A stretch of 47,322 nt of DNA from Candidatus Paraprevotella stercoravium (GTDB lineage Bacteria > Bacteroidota > Bacteroidia > Bacteroidales > Bacteroidaceae). Positions 34,017 through 42,323 of this stretch are shown piece by piece (the first letter of the stretch is position 1; every line of letters starts with the position of its first letter). The stretch covers positions 1 through 47,322 of the forward strand of contig CALUIU010000025.1 of assembly GCA_944320795.1 (NCBI GenBank). The letters run 5' to 3'. Both the position numbers and the translations under genes were made by a program. The notes under the pieces are model-generated. The model was not told where the DNA came from. It ran no database searches and saw only the letters and a program-made list of their open reading frames with translations.

Positions 34017-35213
34017 TTATTCCGGATAAACCACATCGGGCAAAATACCGTTCAGCTCTGCAATGGCAATACCATAATTGGTTATAGGTACATTTTGTGC
34101 CCGTGCCGTCGCAATACGCGCCAGTACATGACGGCGCGTAAACATGCAGGCTCCACAATGAATAATCAAATCATAAGGGCGCAGATCATCCGGAAAATCG
34201 TTGCCGGCCATAATATCTATCTGCAACTGACCACCTTTCTTGGCACGCAGCAAACGGGGAAGCTTGACACGACCGATATCTTCGTTCTTGGGTGTGTGCG
34301 AACACGACTCGGCAATCAGGATTCGGGCATCGGGACGCAAACCGCGCAATACGGCCGCTCCCTGCAAGAAGGTTGGAATATCTCCTTTGTAACGGGCAAA
34401 GAGTACGGAAAAAGAAGTCAGCTTGCTTTCCGGTGGGCACAGGGCACGCACCTGAGGAAAGACCTGCGAATCGGTAATGATCAGACGGGGCGGGGCGGAC
34501 AACAGTTTCAGCGTATCGGCCATGCGGTCGTGTGTGCAACACATTACGGAGCATTGCTTGTCGAGCAGATTACGCAGAGTCTGTACCTGAGGCAGTATCA
34601 GACGTCCTTTCGGAGCCTGAATGTCCTGCGGCATAACCAGCAGCACAGAATCGCCAGGTTGCACCAGATTACCGGTCAGATCATCTATCTCATCTTTCTG
34701 TTTCAAGACTTCGGTAATGCGAGCCAACAACGTATCCATGCCGATACGATGATGAGCCGATACCGGCAGACAAGCCACTTGAAGCGCCTCTTCCCAACGA
34801 GCCGCCTGTGCGGCTGCATCAGAAAACAGATCGGCCTTGTTCAACACATAGATTTGGGGGATGCCGGTCCGCTCAAAATACCGCTTCCATTCCTGAACAT
34901 CAGCAAGAGCCTCGGGAACGAAACCGTTTAATACCAGAATGGCCAGATCCACACGGGCGGCTTCCTTACGGGTTTTGTCCACACGGCGAAGTCCCAGTTC
35001 GCTCTGATCGTCATATCCGGCTGTATCGAGCAAGACACACGGCCCCACTCCACTGATCTCCATATTCTTTTTCACCACATCGGTGGTCGTTCCGGCCGTA
35101 TCCGACACGATGGCCTCATCCTGGCCGACCAGAGCGTTCAGCAAGGAAGATTTGCCGGCATTACAGGGACCGAAAAAACCGATGTGAAAACGATTGGAAC
35201 GTGCTACTTCCAT
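34017..35213 (-). CDS. hydF: [FeFe]-hydrogenase maturation GTPase HydF
   Basis: A 398-residue protein. The N-terminal GTPase domain has P-loop GPCNAGKS (15-22), DTAG (63-66) and NKAD (125-128). The C-terminal part carries the HydF cluster motif CxHx45HCxxC: Cys304 and His306 (SCSHTPK), then His352, Cys353 and Cys356 (HCGACM). HydF is the scaffold on which the 2Fe subcluster is built before transfer to the hydrogenase. It is third in the hydE-hydG-hydF operon, 56 bases after hydG. Confidence 0.96.
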   Translation of the reverse strand: MEVARSNRFHIGFFGPCNAGKSSLLNALVGQDEAIVSDTAGTTTDVVKKNMEISGVGPCVLLDTAGYDDQSELGLRRVDKTRKEAARVDLAILVLNGFVPEALADVQEWKRYFERTGIPQIYVLNKADLFSDAAAQAARWEEALQVACLPVSAHHRIGMDTLLARITEVLKQKDEIDDLTGNLVQPGDSVLLVMPQDIQAPKGRLILPQVQTLRNLLDKQCSVMCCTHDRMADTLKLLSAPPRLIITDSQVFPQVRALCPPESKLTSFSVLFARYKGDIPTFLQGAAVLRGLRPDARILIAESCSHTPKNEDIGRVKLPRLLRAKKGGQLQIDIMAGNDFPDDLRPYDLIIHCGACMFTRRHVLARIATARAQNVPITNYGIAIAELNGILPDVVYPE

Positions 35214-35269
35214 ATTGATTTTTCTTTGTTTCTGATATTGGTTTATATTAAAGGAACAACTCCCTGAAA

Positions 35270-36691
35270 TCAGAAGCGGAAATCACGCGCTCCCTGCTCG
35301 ATTTCCTGAAGGAAACGCTCCGCACGTTCCCGAATGGCCGGATTGGGCACCTTGGCGATTTCCTGGCGAATCATTTCCACACCCTTGGCTTTGATCGGTT
35401 CCGAAGCATAATCCTGCAGGTATTCTTTCAGGGTGATCAGAGCGTTCGGAGCACAGCAGTTCACAATCTGTCCGCGCTTGGCCAGCGACATAAAGCGGTC
35501 GCCGGTGCGTCCTTCACGATAGCAGGCCGTACAAAAACTGGGCACATAACCCAAATCGAGCAACCACCCCACAATTTCATCCAGCGTACGGCGGTCGCTC
35601 ACATCAAACTGTGAGGAATTCTCCTCGGCGCTCTCCTCGTGTACATAGCCGCCGACACTCGTACGTGATCCGCCACTGATCTGTGACACTCCGAGTTCGA
35701 GCGCTTTCTCACGGCTGACCTTGCTCTCACGGGTTGAGATAATCATACCGGTATAAGGCACGGCGATACGGATGGCGGCCACAATCTTATGGAAAATGGA
35801 ATCGGGCAGACAGTTTTCAAAATCCTTGGTATCAATATCATCGGCAGGACAAAGACGGGGCACACTGATGGTATGCGGTCCCACGCCATAGGTCTGATCC
35901 AGATGCTCGGCATGCATCAAAAGGCCCACCAGATCATAGGCATAGTTGTTCAGACCGAAGAGCACACCCAGTCCCACATCGTCAATACCGCCCTGCATGG
36001 CGCGGTCCATGGCTTCGGTGTGATAGGCATAATCCTTCTTAGGTCCCGTAGGATGCAGACGTTCATAGTTCTCTTTATGATAGGTTTCCTGGAACAGAAT
36101 ATAGGTACCGATGCCGGCATCGTGCAGACGACGGTAGTTCTCAACTGTCGTAGCGGCAATATTTACATTCACCCGTCGGATGGCACCGTTCTTGTGCTTG
36201 ATGCCATAGATGGTCTTGATGCTCTCCAATACATATTCTATCGGATTGTTTTTAGGATCCTCGCCTATTTCCAGAGCCAGACGCTTGTGACCCATATCCT
36301 GCAAAGCGATCACTTCCTGACGGATTTCCTCCTGAGAAAGTTTCTTGCGACGAATCGTCTTGTTCTTGGCGTGATAAGGACAATAGACACAACCGTTGAT
36401 ACAATAGTTGGACAAATACAAAGGAGCAAACATCACGATACGGTTGCCATAGATGTGCTCTTTGATGCGACGCGCCAGATGAAACATGCGTTCGGTCAGT
36501 TCCGGGTCTTCCACCGTGACCAGCACCGCCGCCTCACGATGAGTGATGCCCTGCATCTGTTCTCCTTTTTCCAATATGGAGAGAATCAGCTCACGGTCGT
36601 TTTTATGCTCTTGTGCGTATGCTAAAGTGGCCAGAATCTCTTCGTGGCTGATAAATTCCTCTGCTCGTAATGATTTCGGATTATATATCAT
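35270..36691 (-). CDS. hydG: [FeFe]-hydrogenase maturase HydG (radical SAM tyrosine lyase)
   Basis: A 473-residue radical SAM enzyme that splits tyrosine to give CO and cyanide ligands for the H-cluster. The SAM cluster motif CINGCVYC (Cys97, 101, 104; CX3CX2C) is followed by PYHAKN. The C-terminal extension holds the second-cluster motif CX2CX22C (CTACYREGRTGDR and then NCC), which separates HydG from ThiH. It is in the middle of the hydE-hydG-hydF operon, 12 bases after hydE. Confidence 0.96.
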   Translation of the reverse strand: MIYNPKSLRAEEFISHEEILATLAYAQEHKNDRELILSILEKGEQMQGITHREAAVLVTVEDPELTERMFHLARRIKEHIYGNRIVMFAPLYLSNYCINGCVYCPYHAKNKTIRRKKLSQEEIRQEVIALQDMGHKRLALEIGEDPKNNPIEYVLESIKTIYGIKHKNGAIRRVNVNIAATTVENYRRLHDAGIGTYILFQETYHKENYERLHPTGPKKDYAYHTEAMDRAMQGGIDDVGLGVLFGLNNYAYDLVGLLMHAEHLDQTYGVGPHTISVPRLCPADDIDTKDFENCLPDSIFHKIVAAIRIAVPYTGMIISTRESKVSREKALELGVSQISGGSRTSVGGYVHEESAEENSSQFDVSDRRTLDEIVGWLLDLGYVPSFCTACYREGRTGDRFMSLAKRGQIVNCCAPNALITLKEYLQDYASEPIKAKGVEMIRQEIAKVPNPAIRERAERFLQEIEQGARDFRF

Positions 36692-36703
36692 GATTATTAT
36701 GTG

Positions 36704-37768
36704 TTATGGTTTAAAATCTCCTCTTTCGTAACTTATATGAAAACCGATACGTTCCAGTTTCTCGTCCAGGCTTCCGATCTGTTCGGCCGCCTCGTTCCCC
36801 AAATACTTTTTGTCGGCATACAGCGCATACTTGCGGCGCACCGTCAGTGGCGACAGATTGGGCATAATCACATTGGCACCGGCCATCAGTCCTTTTTCCT
36901 GTCCCTGGGGATCCAAGGTAGACAAGGCCGTTGTAGCGGGCAGCAATACCCGCGGAAAGCGCAGGCGAAGCACCGAAAGCAACAGCAACGTGAGCGGCAC
37001 ACTTCCGGCCGGCTCGTTGGCAAACGGAGTGTTCGGCGCTGGAATGAAAGGTCCCATACCGATCATCTGCGGTTCAAGAGCTTCCAAGAACAACAGATCG
37101 TCTACCAAGCATTCCAAAGTCTGCCCGGGCGAACCCACCATCATGCCGGCTCCGGTTTGGAATCCCAACGCCTTGAGTGTGCGCAGGCAGCGCATCCGGT
37201 TTTCAAAGGACATACTCTCCGGGTGCAACATGGAATAGTGCACCGCATTGGCCGTCTCGTGACGCAACAGATAACGGTCGGCACCGGCCTGACGAAAGCG
37301 TTCATAAGCCTGTTCGCTACGTTCGCCCACAGACAGAGTCAACGCGCAGTCGGGATACTTCTCCTTAATCATCGCTATGACCTCGCAAAGCCAGTCATCA
37401 TCCTGAAACGGGTCCTCTCCCCCCTGCAATACAAAGGTGCGGAATCCCAATTCATATCCCTGCCGGCAGCAGTCCATGATGTCCTCCTCAGAAAGGCGAT
37501 AGCGCTCCACACAGACATTGGCATTGCGGATGCCGCAATAATAACAGCCGTTCTTGCAATGGTTGGATATCTCGATCAGTCCGCGGATATACACACCACG
37601 GCCGAACTCACGGTCGGCCACAGCACGGGCCTGCCCCATCACCCAGGCGAGCTGGTCACGATCGGACAGGGAAAGGAGGCGTAAATAATCTGTCCGCCCC
37701 AGACTCTGCCCCTTACCCAAGGCGGCAACCCAGGCTTCAAGCACAGAGTCATTTATCGGATCATACAT
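36704..37768 (-). CDS. hydE: [FeFe]-hydrogenase maturase HydE (radical SAM)
   Basis: A 354-residue radical SAM enzyme of the BioB/HydE group, needed for the H-cluster azadithiolate bridge. The cluster motif CKNGCYYC (CX3CX2C) lies near residue 70 in ISNHCKNGCYYCGIRNANV, and LQGGEDPFQDDDWLCEVI is the usual SAM loop. The ATG at 37768 is chosen because a -7 element (TAACTTTG on the minus strand, 37792-37799) would start transcription near 37785; a longer frame upstream to 37825 would lie outside the transcript. First gene of hydE-hydG-hydF. Confidence 0.94.
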   Translation of the reverse strand: MYDPINDSVLEAWVAALGKGQSLGRTDYLRLLSLSDRDQLAWVMGQARAVADREFGRGVYIRGLIEISNHCKNGCYYCGIRNANVCVERYRLSEEDIMDCCRQGYELGFRTFVLQGGEDPFQDDDWLCEVIAMIKEKYPDCALTLSVGERSEQAYERFRQAGADRYLLRHETANAVHYSMLHPESMSFENRMRCLRTLKALGFQTGAGMMVGSPGQTLECLVDDLLFLEALEPQMIGMGPFIPAPNTPFANEPAGSVPLTLLLLSVLRLRFPRVLLPATTALSTLDPQGQEKGLMAGANVIMPNLSPLTVRRKYALYADKKYLGNEAAEQIGSLDEKLERIGFHISYERGDFKP

Positions 37769-37791
37769 ACGATTGCAAATTAAAATGATTA

Positions 37792-37799
37792 CAAAGTTA
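37792..37799 (-). promoter_or_regulatory. -7 promoter element of hydE-hydG-hydF
   Basis: TAACTTTG on the minus strand matches TAnnTTTG, 24 bases before the hydE ATG. A TTG occurs 23 bases upstream, slightly farther than usual. Confidence 0.5.
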
Positions 37800-37948
37800 T
37801 CAATTCTTATATAGAACACGGGCAAGAATACTCAAAAAAAAGTAGACCGGATTCTCTTTTTTTGTGAAAACAGACAAAGCATTAATTAAAAACAGGGAGA
37901 AACGGAAATAAAACAGGCCGCATCTTTTAAAAAATACTTTTTTTTCAT

Positions 37949-37956
37949 TATTTTTG
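37949..37956 (+). promoter_or_regulatory. -7 promoter element of the hydrogenase gene
   Basis: TATTTTTG matches TAnnTTTG. The start would be near 37963, downstream of an in-frame ATG at 37954, so ATG 37996 is the supported translation start. Confidence 0.5.
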
Positions 37957-37995
37957 TGCACCAATTGTATACTCAAACCCAATTACAGTTTTATT

Positions 37996-39441
37996 ATGGC
38001 ATACACAAATAATATTATGTACATTCGCTACCAGTTGCTGTCTAAACTGGTCAAGTTGTGGAAAGACGACGAGCTGTTGGAAAAAATCGACGCTCTTCCC
38101 ATCGAATTGCATCCGCGCAAACAAAAACCGAAAGGACGCTGCTGCGTGTACAAGGAACGTGCAGTGACCAAGTACAAAACCATGGCCATGATGGGCTTCG
38201 ACATGGAAGATGAGAAGGATGAGAACGAACCGCTCTCCAGCTATGCCCAGAAGATGCTCGACCGCAACGGCCTGCGCCCGAACAAGAGTATCCTGAGCGT
38301 GATGGACGAAGCTTGCTCTTCTTGTGTGAAGATCAACTACGAGGTAAGTAACCTGTGCCGCGGTTGCGCTGCCCAGTCTTGCTACAACAACTGTCCGAAA
38401 GATGCCATTTCATACGACCATGACGGCAAAGCTGTAATTGATCACGACAAATGTATCAGTTGCGGTAAATGTCATCAGGTATGTCCGTACCACGCTATCG
38501 TGTATATTCCAGTGCCTTGCGAAGAGGCTTGTCCGGTAAAGGCCATCTCAAAGGATGAGTACGGAGTGGAGCATATCGATCCGGAGAAGTGTATCTACTG
38601 CGGTAAGTGTATGAATGCCTGTCCGTTCGGTGCCATCTTCGACGCATGCTGCGTATTCGATGTGCTGAAGGAAATCAAGAAGAAGGAAAAAAAGGTAATC
38701 GCCATGGTGGCTCCTTCTATTCTGGCTCAGTTCAAACAGCCTATCGAGAAGGTATTGGGTGCTTTCAAGGCCATCGGTTTCGACGATGTGCTTGAGGTGG
38801 CTTACGGCGCCGAAGAGACCATCCGCAACGAGGCTGCCGAATTCAAGGAAAGAATGGAAGAAGGTGCTCCGTTTATGACTACCAGCTGCTGCTCGGCTTA
38901 TGTTGAGCTGGTCAACAAGCATATTCCGGAAATGAAACCTTATGTTTCTACAACCGGTTCACCAATGTATTACATTGCTGAATACGCACGCAAGAAATAT
39001 CCGGACGGAATCAATGTATTCATCGCTCCTTGTGCTTCCAAGCGCGCCGAAGGAAACAAGAATCCGAATGTGGACTTCGTATGGACTTTCCGCGAAGTGG
39101 AAGCTGTATTGGAAGGATTAGATATCAAGATCGATGATTGTGAGGACTTCCTGCCGGAAGAGCATGCCGGACACGACGCACACGGTTTCGCAAAGACCGG
39201 TGGTGTGTTCACTGCTGTGAAGAATATGGTAGGCGACCAGGCTATGCAGGGAACTATCGTAGCCAACCTGGACAAGAAGTCTATCGGCCAGTTGCGTGCT
39301 TACGCCAAGACCGGCAAGTGCCCGACCAAGATGATCGAGGTTATGGCTTGCCCGGGCGGTTGCATCAGCGGTCCTTGCGCTTGCAACGAAGGTATGCAGG
39401 CCATCCGTCAGTTTGATGCCGAACTGAAGAAGAAAGAATAA
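37996..39441 (+). CDS. [FeFe] hydrogenase, monomeric ferredoxin-type (probably group B)
   Basis: A 481-residue enzyme for reversible H2 formation using ferredoxin. An N-terminal region with several Cys (SCVKINYEVSNLCRGCAAQ) leads to two 4Fe-4S motifs, CISCGKCHQVCP and CIYCGKCMNACP. The H-cluster domain follows with the three signatures TTSCCSAYV (L1), APCASKRAE (L2) and EVMACPGGCISGP (L3). The short size and modified L1/L2 motifs suggest group B, common in anaerobic Bacteroidetes, rather than the multi-subunit bifurcating type. It is divergent from the maturation genes hydE-hydG-hydF. Cytoplasmic. It would dispose of fermentation electrons. Confidence 0.93.
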   Translation: MAYTNNIMYIRYQLLSKLVKLWKDDELLEKIDALPIELHPRKQKPKGRCCVYKERAVTKYKTMAMMGFDMEDEKDENEPLSSYAQKMLDRNGLRPNKSILSVMDEACSSCVKINYEVSNLCRGCAAQSCYNNCPKDAISYDHDGKAVIDHDKCISCGKCHQVCPYHAIVYIPVPCEEACPVKAISKDEYGVEHIDPEKCIYCGKCMNACPFGAIFDACCVFDVLKEIKKKEKKVIAMVAPSILAQFKQPIEKVLGAFKAIGFDDVLEVAYGAEETIRNEAAEFKERMEEGAPFMTTSCCSAYVELVNKHIPEMKPYVSTTGSPMYYIAEYARKKYPDGINVFIAPCASKRAEGNKNPNVDFVWTFREVEAVLEGLDIKIDDCEDFLPEEHAGHDAHGFAKTGGVFTAVKNMVGDQAMQGTIVANLDKKSIGQLRAYAKTGKCPTKMIEVMACPGGCISGPCACNEGMQAIRQFDAELKKKE

Positions 39442-39463
39442 TAAGGCCATTGTGTCTTTAAAC

Positions 39464-39512
39464 ACGCATTATCCTGCATTTGTTTTTACAAAGCAAATGC
39501 AGGATAATGCGT
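39464..39512. terminator. 19-bp perfect inverted repeat after the hydrogenase gene
   Basis: ACGCATTATCCTGCATTTG (39464-39482) pairs exactly with 39494-39512 around an 11-base loop. It begins 23 bases past the hydrogenase stop. It lacks a clear T tract, so it may be a terminator of an unusual kind, an RNA-stability hairpin or a protein site. Confidence 0.6.
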
Positions 39513-39539
39513 ATTAGAACCTTATATGGAAAATTATAT

Positions 39540-40070
39540 ATGAAAAAGTTTTTTATACTTAAATGGTATGGCCCTTTTCAACCAGAAGAGGTTCAAGACT
39601 GGGAATCATCCCAAAAAACTACATTCAATTTATACTTAATAGGTGGTAAAAAGAAATATTCCAAAAAAAAGATACATTACTATATTGGAAAAGCAGAAAG
39701 AAGACTATTATCAGACCGATTAAATGACAAGAATCATCATATCAACGACTTTTCATGTGTAAATGAAATATGGATAGGAACTGTTATAAATAAGAAAGCA
39801 ACACATAAAGATATTCTGTTATTAGAAAATATGCTAACATCATATTTTGATGCCGAAGGAGAATTACTCAACGTCATTAATAAAAAACTACCAGAAGAAA
39901 GCATTTATTTAATAAACGAATGGATTCATTACAAACATAATTCTGAATGCTTACGTCTTTCTAAAACATCCATTGGAAATCTTATGCCAGATGTTATAGT
40001 CTACAAGAAAGATGACAGTTCAAATGAATACAAGCTTTTTATTTCAAATAAATTGAAAGCAACAAAATAA
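39540..40070 (+). CDS. GIY-YIG-like domain protein
   Basis: A 176-residue AT-rich protein. The ATG at 39540 is preferred because upstream ATGs in frame fall inside or next to the inverted repeat. The pattern fits a GIY-YIG nuclease-like fold: first strand NLYLIGG, then HYYIGKAERRLLSDRLNDKN with the YIG-like motif and an Arg, an HH pair shortly after, and NEIWIGTVINKK followed by a helix with a conserved-looking Glu (LLLENML). The catalytic set seems mostly present, but full activity is not certain. GC is far below that of the hydrogenase upstream and the HdeD gene downstream, so it was probably acquired. No mobile-element genes flank it. Confidence 0.65.
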   Translation: MKKFFILKWYGPFQPEEVQDWESSQKTTFNLYLIGGKKKYSKKKIHYYIGKAERRLLSDRLNDKNHHINDFSCVNEIWIGTVINKKATHKDILLLENMLTSYFDAEGELLNVINKKLPEESIYLINEWIHYKHNSECLRLSKTSIGNLMPDVIVYKKDDSSNEYKLFISNKLKATK

Positions 40071-40170
40071 TAATTCATTAAACATCAAATAGTCTATGAC
40101 TTCATTTTATTAATACTAAAACTTAAACATCATTTCGTTCTTTTTACATGGTTTATTCAAAGAATTTATG

Positions 40171-40178
40171 TATGTTTG
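40171..40178 (+). promoter_or_regulatory. -7 promoter element of the HdeD-like gene
   Basis: TATGTTTG matches TAnnTTTG, 24 bases before the ATG at 40202 and downstream of another in-frame ATG at 40148, which supports the later start. Confidence 0.5.
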
Positions 40179-40201
40179 TATCAATCTCTAAAACAACCGT
40201 T

Positions 40202-40756
40202 ATGAATTACACGAATAGTTTTATATTCAGAGCACTTTGCTCCATTCTTATCGGTCTGCTTCTGGTTCTGAATCCGGAACGCATGACCGTAGCTTTGGTT
40301 ATGATCATCGGAATCTTGTTCGGTATATCCGGATGCTACTCACTCATCAATTACCTGATAGCTACCAAAAGCAAGGAGGTATATTACAAACCGGTATTCC
40401 CGATTGTGGGCTTGGGCAGTTTCCTTTTCGGTATCTTTATGGCCGTATTCCCGGAACTGTTCATCGCCTATCTGATGTTTGTGCTGGGAATCATCATCAT
40501 GCTTGCCGGTGCAAACCAAATCTTTACCTTTATCAAATTCCGGAAAGTGATCCAGACTGCATGGTACATGTATGTATTCTCGCTGGTTGTGCTGGGCATG
40601 GGTCTGCTTATTCTGCTCAAACCGATGGAAACCGCTTCCCTGCCCTTCCTGATTTTGGGTTATACCTCCATCTTCTACGGAATAGCCGAACTGATCAACG
40701 GAGTACGGATCAAGAAAGCGCAGAAGGTATTCAACAAACTGCAGAAACAGTTATAA
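40202..40756 (+). CDS. HdeD-like DUF308 membrane protein
   Basis: A 184-residue membrane protein with about six hydrophobic helices in three pairs, for example FIFRALCSILIGLLLVLNPE, TVALVMIIGILFGISGCYSL and FPIVGLGSFLFGIFMAVFPE. The PE endings after the helices are typical of DUF308. HdeD in E. coli is linked to acid resistance; the Bacteroidetes members are uncharacterised. A short basic cytoplasmic tail ends the protein. It has its own promoter and a strong terminator. Confidence 0.88.
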   Translation: MNYTNSFIFRALCSILIGLLLVLNPERMTVALVMIIGILFGISGCYSLINYLIATKSKEVYYKPVFPIVGLGSFLFGIFMAVFPELFIAYLMFVLGIIIMLAGANQIFTFIKFRKVIQTAWYMYVFSLVVLGMGLLILLKPMETASLPFLILGYTSIFYGIAELINGVRIKKAQKVFNKLQKQL

Positions 40757-40840
40757 TACAACAGCTTTAAACAGTCTGTAATCTCCATATAAACAAAATC
40801 AACATAATAGATAGATTACCACTGAAAAAAATCGAAAAAC

Positions 40841-40886
40841 AAAAAAGGAGTTGCATCATGAATAATGGTGGTGCAACTCCTTTTTT
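40841..40886. terminator. Bidirectional terminator
   Basis: AAAAAAGGAGTTGCA (40841-40855) and its exact complement (40872-40886) around a 16-base loop give T runs on both strands. It ends the HdeD-like gene and could also end the minus-strand PepSY gene, whose stop lies at 41128. Between 40887 and 41127 no gene is seen. Confidence 0.85.
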
Positions 40887-41127
40887 GTTTATTTCTAAAA
40901 CCTGACAACAATATCTGAAGAATACAAAAATAATACCCAATGATTTCCAAACACGCTCCCCTATAATTTCTACAATCGGTAAATATGTTCGACAGATTGC
41001 TGATCAGTGCTACTCTCATAAACAAGTCTCCCTATTGAAATCATTACAGAACAAGCTTTTTATCATGATTTTACTATCTCATTGTTTTTATCGAACTGTA
41101 ATATATTTCAAAAATCGTTTGAATTTT

Positions 41128-42234
41128 TTACCCTACATACTGTTTCTTCTGTAGCCTGCGGAAATTCCACAAACGAACGCCCGACCAAGAAAGATAGACA
41201 CCAGACAAGGCCCAAAGAAAAGTAAGTAATTGAGAAAACCATCCCATCCAAAGACCTTCGTGCACCAGAACGATACCGGAACGAACACTGCGCGCCCGTT
41301 GTGCCTCCCTAGGAAAAGGATTCAGCCCTCCGGAAGCCGACGACAGCAGATAGCGGTCTGTTACAGTAATTCCTGGAAAAGAGCTTAAAGAAATTACCTC
41401 AACCACCGTTTCTTCAAAGTATACCTTTTTTAAAGAAGAATGTTCCTGACGAACCAAAGGCCATGCCTGATCCCACAAATACCGGAAGTCTGTCGTGTCC
41501 ACCTCGGCCGACTTTATCTTGCGCTGACTGTAATCTGCTCCCCATAAAGCAAAGAAACCATCACGATATGCCGGAAATGACCAGGTAAGACCGGTAAGCG
41601 CCAAGGCGATTATCGGAACACCGCACCAGACTCCCATCAAAGTGTGGCGCTGATACTCAGGCGCATATCCTGCAGACAACCAACCGGGCCAGCGAAAGCG
41701 CAGACTCCAGGATTTACGACTTCGGGGAAACCACAGATAGAATCCGGAAAGAATGACCAAAACGCTCCAGCCCGTGAATATACCTACTACAATACGGCCG
41801 ATACAGGGCGCGTCACTCTCCCGATTGAGCGTATCGCCCAGCCAGCGATGCAGTTTCCGCAACTGATAGAATCCTCCTGCATCATGATCAATCATACCCA
41901 GTACTTTTCCCGATGAAGGATCTACAAACAGTTCAGCCTTACGCATACTGCTGATTTCATAAATCCAGGCTTCATCGGCTTGCCCTATCTGCAAGGCTCC
42001 TAAAGTCATTCCGGCAGGCAACTGACATTCCACCTTCTTGGACACATCACTAATGGAAACACCGTATGCCGAATAGGGACGGGAAAGATAATAGAGTTCG
42101 GGATGAATCTGACGAAGCAACTGAGGTTCAAAAGCCAGAAAAGCCCCGGTAATGCAGATCACAGCAAAAGGAATTGCAATCAGCATGCCCGACAACCGAT
42201 GAAACCACCGTAACAAATATCGAAAACGCTTCAT
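41128..42234 (-). CDS. PepSY-associated transmembrane protein (PiuB-like)
   Basis: A 368-residue inner membrane protein. It has four long hydrophobic helices: MLIAIPFAVICITGAFLAF, IVVGIFTGWSVLVILSGFYL, a third at GVWCGVPIIALALTGLTWSF, and a last at FLWALSGVYLSWSGVRLW. Soluble PepSY-like loops lie between (including AELFVDPSSGKVLGMIDHD) along with conserved RKLHRWLG and HEGLWMGW motifs. The family is linked to iron or siderophore reduction and uptake. ATG 42234 is chosen because MKRFRYLLRWFHRLSG is the usual start; the frame continues to 42315, only 8 bases after the GH2 stop, so the longer form is possible. Confidence 0.87.
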   Translation of the reverse strand: MKRFRYLLRWFHRLSGMLIAIPFAVICITGAFLAFEPQLLRQIHPELYYLSRPYSAYGVSISDVSKKVECQLPAGMTLGALQIGQADEAWIYEISSMRKAELFVDPSSGKVLGMIDHDAGGFYQLRKLHRWLGDTLNRESDAPCIGRIVVGIFTGWSVLVILSGFYLWFPRSRKSWSLRFRWPGWLSAGYAPEYQRHTLMGVWCGVPIIALALTGLTWSFPAYRDGFFALWGADYSQRKIKSAEVDTTDFRYLWDQAWPLVRQEHSSLKKVYFEETVVEVISLSSFPGITVTDRYLLSSASGGLNPFPREAQRARSVRSGIVLVHEGLWMGWFSQLLTFLWALSGVYLSWSGVRLWNFRRLQKKQYVG

Positions 42235-42323
42235 AAAAGTGGACTTAAAAAGAAAAAGTTTTCCCGACATCACTTTGAGAAAAGGAATGCACAGGAAAAC
42301 TTTTTCATGAGTCATCGTTTTTC

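Noticed and set aside
34095-34931. Long plus-strand frame opposite hydF
   Set aside because: hydF motifs are complete on the minus strand; the antisense product resembles nothing known.
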